Shown here piece by piece: positions 55,945 to 64,000 of a DNA stretch of 64,000 nt (the first letter of the stretch is position 1; every line of letters begins with the position of its first letter). Below the pieces are notes generated by a model. The model was not told the DNA's origin, searched no databases, and saw nothing but the letters and a program-made list of their open reading frames with translations. Source of the stretch: Adiantum capillus-veneris (taxonomy: Eukaryota; Streptophyta; Polypodiopsida; Polypodiales; Pteridaceae); contig CM043944.1 of the NCBI GenBank assembly GCA_014529385.2, positions 168,773,740-168,837,739 on the forward strand. The letters run 5' to 3'. A program made the position numbers and the translations under genes.

Positions 55945-56631
55945 CGGGTTTTTGAATTCCAAAATTACAAGTACAATCGTCAAATATAATCATTTAATTC
56001 ATCCATTTGGAATTACAAACCACCGAGGAGAAACCGAATGAGACACTCCTAGCTTTGTAAAGGGAAAAAAAACCTATACCTGTCAACCACCCAACCATTA
56101 CCGATTGTTAGTAAGAACTGACCCTCAATGAATGAGTGACAAACATCCAAGCGGCTTTTTCCGCTTGTTATCGTTGTCACACATCACTAGAACTCTCTCG
56201 TACTCTCCCTCATTTGACATAAGGGCTTTTGGTAAAATTTTTGGCTTTCCTTGGCAGAGATTTGCGGGTATTATGTTCATGCATAATGGTGGATAGAGAG
56301 TGCACATTCTCTACATATGATGATTGGTTAGTATAATTGGCATGATTCGGGCCACATTCGGGCCACAACCTTCTGGGAAATCTCTTATTGCACTAGGCCT
56401 AGGTTGCCCATTGGGTAGAAACATACGTTTCCGCATCGTTGGATCAATGATATCTTTAGGGGACCTATTGAGAGAGGGTAGAGTTGGGGTCTTGTTGTTC
56501 ACTTGCTTATCAACCCCGTGCCAGAACATGGTAATCAACATCAGTGGTAATTATGGGGGTTACACAGGCTAGTCGAGGATTTTTACTCAAGTAGGATCCA
56601 TAACTTGGGACTATATCTAGATACAGAGAAC

Positions 56632-56632
<1 letters not shown>

Positions 56633-56699
<67 letters not shown>
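56633..56699. repeat. (GA)n microsatellite, about 67 bp
   Basis: Pure ga run. Confidence 0.95.
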
Positions 56700-56702
<3 letters not shown>

Positions 56703-57835
56703 ACAAAGACGAAATTAAAGAGATAAGACAGAGGGAGATAGAAGGAAAGATATTAATAATGAAAAAGAACAAAAGAGAGAGAGAGAGAGAGACATCCATT
56801 AAAAAACATCATGCATCAAAAAAAAAAACATGCAGACCTTGCACTGTGGATTTGTTGATAAAAAACAAGATGATCATGCTCCAAATCTAAAATTTTCCAT
56901 TCTAACATTCCATTTCAAATTTGTGACTATTATAAAGTTGATTATCAAATTTTTTTTAAAATTTAGGCAGCATTCCCTTTGTTTGATGATTTTTTATGGA
57001 TGTGCACAATATTTTCTATCCGCATTGTATAAGGTTTTGGGCTCAATGGGAGTTCCAAATTGTATATGCTAGCTAGAGGCCTCAAACTTAAACCCATAGT
57101 AGAAAGGATTGTGGTGCAAGCCTTTTTAAGGAAGCCTTCATGCAAGGAGGCTTCATTCTTAAGTAGTCATTCTTGAGATCTCTCTGTCTCTTGAATGTCC
57201 ACTCTATGGATGGCCTAGCCTTGAGCTTAATGCCTATGCTTAAGAGGCTAGTGATAATCTATTGTCATTAGAGAAGTATTTCTTAATCTAATCGCTACTT
57301 TCTTCATTAGTCTTAATTCTTCTACATTCCATTATGGCATGAAGTAGTTTCACCTTCTCATTATTATAGATTTGAGTGTGTGTGATGACTTCTTGCTTAT
57401 TGACCAATCCTATCCTTCTATGAGCACTCAATTTGTGATATTTAACATCTCTAATTATGTTGATTAAGTTGGTTTTAATCTTGTGTGTAAGATCTCTAAC
57501 CCGAGCTAAAGAGCACCCCTGTACTACAAAATAATCATACTACAAAAAGTTACTATTTTTGACAGTTTTTCTAAATCTGTCGGTGCCAAGATGTTTAAAA
57601 TGTTATAGAGCTTTCAAAATTGAATAAAAACAATTTTTGTGAAAATTTTCCTAAAATATTAAGTTTTTGGTCACCCGACCTGTCTAGCTTGGACCGGCTC
57701 GTCAAAATGCACCCATACCCAGAATTTAAAAAAAATGCATTTCCGGACACGGAAGCTACTAAATATGGCAGGTACTCAAGATGATGCACCTTAGTTCCTT
57801 CTTAGCACAGCAAGTTTCGGAATTAAAATCCAAGC

Positions 57836-60800
57836 TGTAACGACCATCTAAGGTTAAAAATAAATGCGGGGGCATCGGCACTCGGGGGCTGGTGTGTGCA
57901 CAAGCTCTAGGCCATTGGAGGCTTGCTTTAGCAGCTAGAGGGCGCCCCCACTCATCTAGGAGCTTGTGGGAGACTTACCAAGCATGAGACTGAGAGTATG
58001 AGAGGCAGTTGGAAAAGCTAGCTGGACACTTTGCAAGGCATGCACCCAAGGTGCCTATGCGAGACCACATGCTCACTCAGAAGCATTTAGCTACAGATTT
58101 CGATTTGCATGAAACTAAGCACTATATAAGGACCTGCTCACACACACACACACACACACACACATTCCCTCACACACACACGTTGGGCGAGGTGCTGCCA
58201 GCATACACAATCTCTAGAAGCGGATTAAGAGGAGGAGGTGCTGCCAATCTCTCGTCAATTAGGCTTCATAGGATCAGAATTTTTGGCCTAATTAGCTCGA
58301 TTTACGGTAATCCAAATTCAATTTTATGTTTTCATCTCGATTTCTCTATGAATTTCTTATCTCCCGCTAATTCTATGCAAAATCTAACTACTCTATCTAG
58401 TAGTAAACTCTCTAAATCATATATGTGATTAATCTATTTCACTATCTTAATCCAATTAGTTAATTATGTATCAAATCAAATTTCTTAATCATCAATTAAT
58501 CCATGATTAATAATAGTGAATTGCCAGCTAATTAGATCAATGCATGAATGATGGAGATAAGTTAATATCTAGCAAAGTAGCAATTCGAACGACTTCAATC
58601 GGTCATTGCATTAGGAATGAATTTAATTAACAAGGATTAAAATCTAATTCCAAGAGATTAATGTGTAAACTAGAGAAATTAATCATCCTCTTGAATTATT
58701 GTCATTATAAAAAAGGGAATTCTTTCGCATGTGCACAAGTTAATTTTGTACTTTTTTGTTCATCTCAGAGAAGCAATTAGTATAGCAAATTCATCATTCA
58801 ATTACTCTAATTAAGCAAGTAATCACAGGAAACTGAACTTTCCAATCGCCGAGCTAAACATCTAATTTTAAGGCCAATTCTCATAAGATCATGTGAAGAT
58901 GCTGTCAATGTAATTAAAAACTTAGATCAACTAGTGTTAATCTAAATTTTTTCCAAGATAGATTATGATAAAGGAGTAATTATCATACCCCTGAAATGAT
59001 GCTGCTTCTTCTGTATAAGAAGAAATGCTTGTTAAAGTTAATCATGTTGTTATCTGACCAACTGTGGATTGTCATGGTATACCGTACTCTAGTCTCTTTT
59101 CCGAAATCATCTTCTTCAGTAGTGAGTAAAAATGGCCCCAAAGAGGACCCGTTTTGGTGGATCTCACGTCCATGAGGCCGGGACGAGCAACACCAACGGA
59201 AAGGGGAAGGCTCCCATGGTCGAGCAAGTACCGGTCATCTCACGAAGCAATGAGGAGGAAATTATCGAGGTAGACCTAAATTTTAATTCAAGTATAGTTT
59301 TATAACATTGCACTTCGGTAAGATAGGAAGATATCATTACTCCCAACATGTTGGTAATCCAACGGAGACCACGGCATTTTAATTAGTGTATCTAAATTCA
59401 AGTAGGAAAGAATGTTTTTGGAATAAACTATCTGAAGTAGGAAAGACTGTTTGCTAGGGAGAATTAACTCGGCCAGTTCATTTATAATTCCAATGTTGAT
59501 TTAGTCCTGATCCCCCTCTTCATCACACGGGGACATCTTGCGAGGTTCTTGCACTATCTAGGATTACCTAGCTTAGGGCTTTGATCCACGTCTTGCGTCC
59601 TTTGGGGTGGATACCCACGACTTGCGTTCTTTGCGGTGGGATGTCCATGTCGTGCTTTTTATGCGATGGACAAATCTAGCTGTATGGACAACTAGGTGAC
59701 AACGAGTGGAGTTAACACTCGCTGGGGGATTTCATGCCTCCAGGACATTGGAAGTTTAAATGAAATGAGTTATTGAGTGAATTTTTACTAGAAAGATTGT
59801 TTTGGTGCCGCTTTGAAAAAACTTTGAAGGGTTGTCTTACCACAACCTGTGAATTGGAATTAGTCAATGAATATATATGTTGAACAACAAATGTGTTAGT
59901 AATTAGGGCACACAAGACAAAGTGTGAGTATGGGGGTGGAAAGTGGGGGCTTGGCTCGGATTGCCAATACCTATGAGAAGGGTGGTACCTATTGGTCGAG
60001 AACTCTTTGTCCCCATAGAACGGTTAATGATGCTAGAATTGCTCATTGTACCAAAAGCAGTGAAGTCCCAAGTGTACATACCTCTCAAAGCAATGGGGAA
60101 AAAGGCACTCGAGACTTCTCTTCTTCTGGAAGGTGAGTCTTAGGACCAATAATTGGTTAGACACGCTCTCCCCTGCGGGGTGGAACTAGATCTCGTTGCT
60201 AGTAGGCTCGACTCAATTCACTTGGTGATGAGAGCTCGTCCACTAGTTGATCCCTTAAACCACTTTGTTTACTTACGCTATAGATCTAGTGGCCACCAGT
60301 TTTACCATCAGAATCGTCATTCGAAATGACGGGGTGGGGACCTCACATAGTGATGGGGCGTTACTTACCACCCGCTTATAAAACCTTGAAGATGAACGAG
60401 TTCTTTTTCCTTGGTCAGTCGACTTCTTCAGTCGAGGAGTATTACTCAAAGTTTGTTACTCTTTGAAGATATGCTCCTAGAATGACCCTAGATCAGCAAG
60501 TAGCACAGTTCTGCCAAGGGTTGATCGACCCCTTGAACAATCGGCTAGAAGCTCTCAGACCGGCAACTCTTCAAGATGCCTTGCTAAGAGCTAAACCCTT
60601 AGCTATGGAAATTCAAAAGTTCAATTTCAATAGGCGGAATCATTTGGCGAAAAGCGCAAGGACAAATGTTTGGAATAATAGACCAACCAACCAAGCATAC
60701 AAGCAACTCCCAATAGTAGCAAATACCGCATTTATGGAATTTCCAAATGTACGTTGTTATGAGTGCAACAAATTTGGACATTACTGATCTAAATGCCCCA

Positions 60801-63443
60801 AGAAGACTCAAGCAACTAGCACCAATGCCATACCTCTAAATGTCTATGGGCGAGGACAACCTAATGGAAGAGGAGGACGTGGAAGGGTAAACAGAGGGAG
60901 AGGGCGTGGAGCCACCGCCATAGTGAATGCCACAGTGGTACAACCAACTGTGGGAGATGAAGTAGAGAAGAGAGAAATTTTGCATGCTGCAATTGACAAC
61001 CCCAATGGTTGCGAGAAATACGCAATCATTCATACACCAGGATCTCTCAGAGGTGAACAATTTAAATTCCTTATAGATTGTGGTAGTACTCTTTCATTTC
61101 TTTCACCCAGATGCATGAGGAAGCTAAAGCTAGATAAGTATCCAACAAGAAAATTAGTTGTAGAGTTAGCAAACGGCAAGGAAGTAGTATCTCAACACTC
61201 TGCAAGTATAATCAACTTTGACCTAGGGGGACACCCAACTTCTGCTCAATTTCGAACCCTACCTTTAGGATTCTTTGATAGGATACTAGGGATGGACTAG
61301 CTAAAGCAAAATCAGGCCCACATCCATTGTGCACAAGGGAACTTTACCTTTACAGATAACTTGGGTAATGAAGTCTTAATCCAGGGGGAAAATGGGCGAC
61401 CTAGGGCTAATCTAGTTAAGGCCAGCAGACTTTTGAAGGGACTGAGAAAGGGGCAGCAAATTTATGCGGTAAAGCTCAACAAGGTGGACCAATCAGACGC
61501 CAGACTTCGACCAAACTGGTTGAGGGAGTATGATGATGTATTCCCTGAAGACCTTACGAATCTTCCACCACATAGAGAGGTAGATCATGAGATCGAGACT
61601 ATCCCTGGATATGAACCTGTCTCAAAGCGACCTTATAAAATGTCACTTCTAGAGGCCATAGAACTCAAGGAACAACTTAGGCAACTCATTGAACAAGGAT
61701 TCATTCGACCCAATACTTCTCCTTGGGGCGCACCAGTTCTTTTTCAGAAGAAGATGGATGGGACCTTAAGGCTATGCATAGATTACCGTGGACTGAACCA
61801 GGTAACTGTCAAAAACAAGTATCCAATTCCAAGGATTGAGGAACTCCTAGATAGACTCCATGGCACCAAAATGTTTACAAAGATTGATCTAAGGTTAGGA
61901 TATTACCAAATCAAGATCAAGGAATCAGACATTCCAAAGACATCTTTCAACACTAGGTATGGACACTACGAATTCACAGTAATGTCCTTTGGTCTAACAA
62001 ATGCTCCTGCAAGCTTCAATCGACTTATGCAGGATATTTTCAGACCTTATCTGGAAGATTTTGTCCTGGTTTTCTTTGACGACATTCTGATCTATTCTAA
62101 GAACGAGTCATATCATGAAAAACATGTTCACAAAGTACTTGATCTTCTTCGAGAGCACCAACTTTACGTTAAAGCGAGCAAGTGTACCTTCTTCTCACCA
62201 AAAGTTAATTATCTTGGATTTATCATATCGGCCGAAGGGATTTCAATGGACCTAGATAAAGTCAAGGATATCGTTTATTGGCCTCAACCATCCACCGTCC
62301 AACGAAGTAAGAGGATTTCTTGGAATAACGGGATGGTACAGGATTTTTGTCAAGGACTATGCACGTAATGTTGCACCTTTGACGGAACTCCTGAAGAAAG
62401 GAATGAGGATTGAGTGGAAGACCGAGCACCAGTCTAGTTTTGCTAAGCTACAAGAATTCTTGGTCTCAGCTCCTATCTTAAAGCTTCCAGATTTCAATAA
62501 GGAATTTGAAGTAGCAACCAATGCTAGCAAATTTGCTTTGGGCGGAGTTCTTACTCAAGAAGGAAGACCGGTGGCGTATACTTCACGAAAGCTGAGGGAT
62601 CATGAGAAGAATTATCCTACTCACGATTTGGAACTTTTAGCGGCTATACATGCTCTGAAGTTGTGGATACATTATCTTCTCGTACGCAAGTTTCAACTAG
62701 TTACAGACCGCGAGAGCTTAAAATGGATTTTTACTCAACCTATTCTCAATATGCGACAACGACGATGGATAGAACTCTTACAAGAATATGACCTTGACAT
62801 AAAGTATAGACCATGGAAGGAAAATTCCATTGCAGATGGACTTAGTCAAAAATCTTTTCTCGGAGCTATCTCTATTCCAAATAACCCTATCTGGGATAGA
62901 ATTAAAGAAGCATCTTTGGTAGATCTAGAATACCAACGTATAGTATCATTAGTCCAGCAGAATAAGATACCTGAAGCTAAAGATAGTCTTATGGGAGGAT
63001 GTCTTTACTTCAGAAATAGACTCTGTGTACCCAGAGACCTAGCTTTAAAGAAGACTATTCTGTACGAAGCACACGACAACCCTACATCAGTACATCCAGG
63101 TTATGCTAAGACTCTTCATGCTATCAGGAGGTGTTATTTTTGGTTCGGAATGAAAGGAGACATACTTCGCTATGTGAGGCAATGTTTTTCTTGTCAACGG
63201 ATAAAAGCCGAAAGAATCAAGTTACCAAGGCAACTTCAACCTCTTGACATGCCCCAAATGAAATGGGAATGCCTCAATATGGACTTTGTTACAGGATTAC
63301 CTTCTACAGGAGGTTATGACTCTGTATTTGTGGTTGTTGGTATGCTCACAAAAGTGTTTCATCTAATACATGTAAAGACAACCTTTACTGCTTCGGATAT
63401 TAGCCGAGTATTCATCAAGGAAATTTTTAGGTTACATGGTGAT
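57836..63443 (+). mobile_element. Element F: Ty3/gypsy element, truncated in integrase
   Basis: tgtaacgaccatctaaggtt at about 57836 is a plausible LTR start, but no second LTR is present to confirm it. A (CA)n tract lies at about 58140-58163. Gag, protease, RT, RNase H and part of integrase follow on the plus strand. The left boundary is therefore weak and the right one is a breakpoint. Confidence 0.6.
59132..61300 (+). pseudogene. Element F gag and protease
   Basis: Probable start MAPKRTRFGGSHVHEAG at 59132. The next 1.2 kb is heavily decayed. From about 60370 one frame reads KMNEFFFLGQSTSSVEEYYS, then after a TGA MTLDQQVAQFCQGLIDPLNN, the zinc knuckle CYECNKFGHY-stop-SKCP, a Gly/Arg-rich basic stretch, and the protease with FLIDCGSTLSFLSPRCM (DCGST active site) and ILGMD. 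Stops lie near 60464, 60787 and 61300. Confidence 0.8.
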
Positions 63444-63512
63444 CCAAGCCTATCACAAATTTTTGTTTATCATATTTTGTTGGTTTTCCTTGATTCTAGA
63501 GGTTTACAATAA
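61301..63512 (+). pseudogene. Element F pol: RT, RNase H, partial integrase
   Basis: RT: LRLCIDYRGLNQVTVKNKYP, KIDLRLGYYQIKI, MSFGLTNAPASFNRLM and the catalytic FVLVFFDDILIYS. A frameshift near 62310 separates RT from the connection and RNase H (FEVATNASKFALGGVLTQEG, THDLELLAAIHAL, TDRESLKWIF; the first Asp of RNase H is changed to Asn). Integrase: zinc region HPGYAKTLHAIRRCYFW with CFSCQRIK, then the core start LNMDFVTGLP. After RLHG (about 63443) the sequence no longer resembles integrase, so the second Asp and the Glu are missing. Confidence 0.9.
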
Positions 63513-64000
63513 AAGAAAGAGTGAGAACAACCTCTTGGAAAAATTTAAAAAAAATGATTTTTTGTTGACTAGTTCACCGGAGGTGAAAGGTAGAGGGAGA
63601 ACCTAGTGGTAAAGGGAAGGGAAAATATGTAAATGTGAAAAGAAAAGATATGATGTGGTTGTGGAGCCATGCACCCATGATTCAAGGGTCATGAGTGGCT
63701 CATATCATCATGGCTTTGGAGCCATATGATGATTCAAACAAATGGGACCCAAGTGGAAGACTTGGTAAAGGAAGAAACTAGACACATGATTTTGCTGAAT
63801 TTTTAAAAAATACTTCCACTCCGATCCAAGAAAAGTTGTCTTCATCAAAGTTGTAGCTGATGAGCTGGAGATTCTGGCCATATTTTTTTTATAATTTTTG
63901 CATCTACGGTCTAGGAGATATGGCCAAAATGGTGGACGCCAGTTTTTTCAACTGTGGTGGAGACCACCCCCTCTACCTTTACACACACACACCCTTCCTT
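63444..64000. other. Unrelated sequence after the integrase breakpoint
   Basis: Begins tgatccaagcctatcac. No family recognised. It could be the start of another insertion or a deletion junction; its other side is outside the window. Confidence 0.4.

Larger units (their letters stand above)
55172..57835. other. No gene recognised; simple repeats only
   Basis: Contains (CA)n at about 55648-55669, (GA)n at 55867-55942 and 56633-56699, and a short (GA)n at about 56774-56791. Remaining frames are short and without motifs. Confidence 0.6.

Overview
The window looks like repeat-rich land-plant nuclear DNA from a large genome. It holds plant-type Ty3/gypsy retrotransposons with tRNA-Met or tRNA-Asp-like primer sites, very long (CT)n/(GA)n tracts, tRNA-derived SINEs and spliced transposon genes. 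A non-seed plant such as a fern is my guess, not a demonstration. I see no intact single-copy host gene. The only host-type gene remnant is an LRR receptor-like pseudogene at 6.0-7.5 kb. No rRNA, functional tRNA or CRISPR array was recognised.

Layout. 1-3.9 kb: the gag, leader, primer site and LTR of a retroelement on the minus strand, with four copies of a 24-bp palindrome in its leader. 3.9-7.7 kb: decayed repeat remnants and the LRR pseudogene. 8.1-21.7 kb: a gene cluster that looks like a DNA transposon. It has a coiled-coil/zinc-binding gene, an acidic tandem-repeat protein ending in an FCP1-like phosphatase domain, and a transposase-like gene on the minus strand. The transposase-like gene is split by a 5.7-kb non-coding LTR element (15176-20873, TSD ttatg). 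22-24.7 kb: SINEs and simple repeats.

24.7-55.1 kb is one deep nest of insertions that can be unpicked base by base. A gag-only LTR element (A) sits in a SINE. Its 3' LTR is split by a TIR element of 22,974 bp (B, 30494-53467); the uninterrupted target is still present in A's other LTR. B holds a complete Ty3/gypsy chromovirus (C, 32616-42855, TSD gtact), itself split in gag by a 1.3-kb TIR element (D, 38538-39873). B also holds a second gag-only LTR element (E, 48274-51636), which landed inside the transposase-like gene. Without C and E, B is about 9.4 kb and carries at least four genes: two on the plus strand, one multi-exon transposase-like gene on the minus strand, and one on the minus strand that reads as a histone H3 relative. 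That last one has an H3-like N-terminal tail, a long charged insert and an H3 histone fold. A TIR transposon with its own H3-like histone is the most interesting object in the window.

55.1-57.8 kb is mostly featureless apart from two (GA)n tracts. 57.8-63.4 kb is a further Ty3/gypsy element (F) on the plus strand, broken off inside the integrase core. Most coding sequences carry premature stops. Many of those stops fit C-to-T change at CG or CHG sites, the pattern expected for methylated, silenced repeats.
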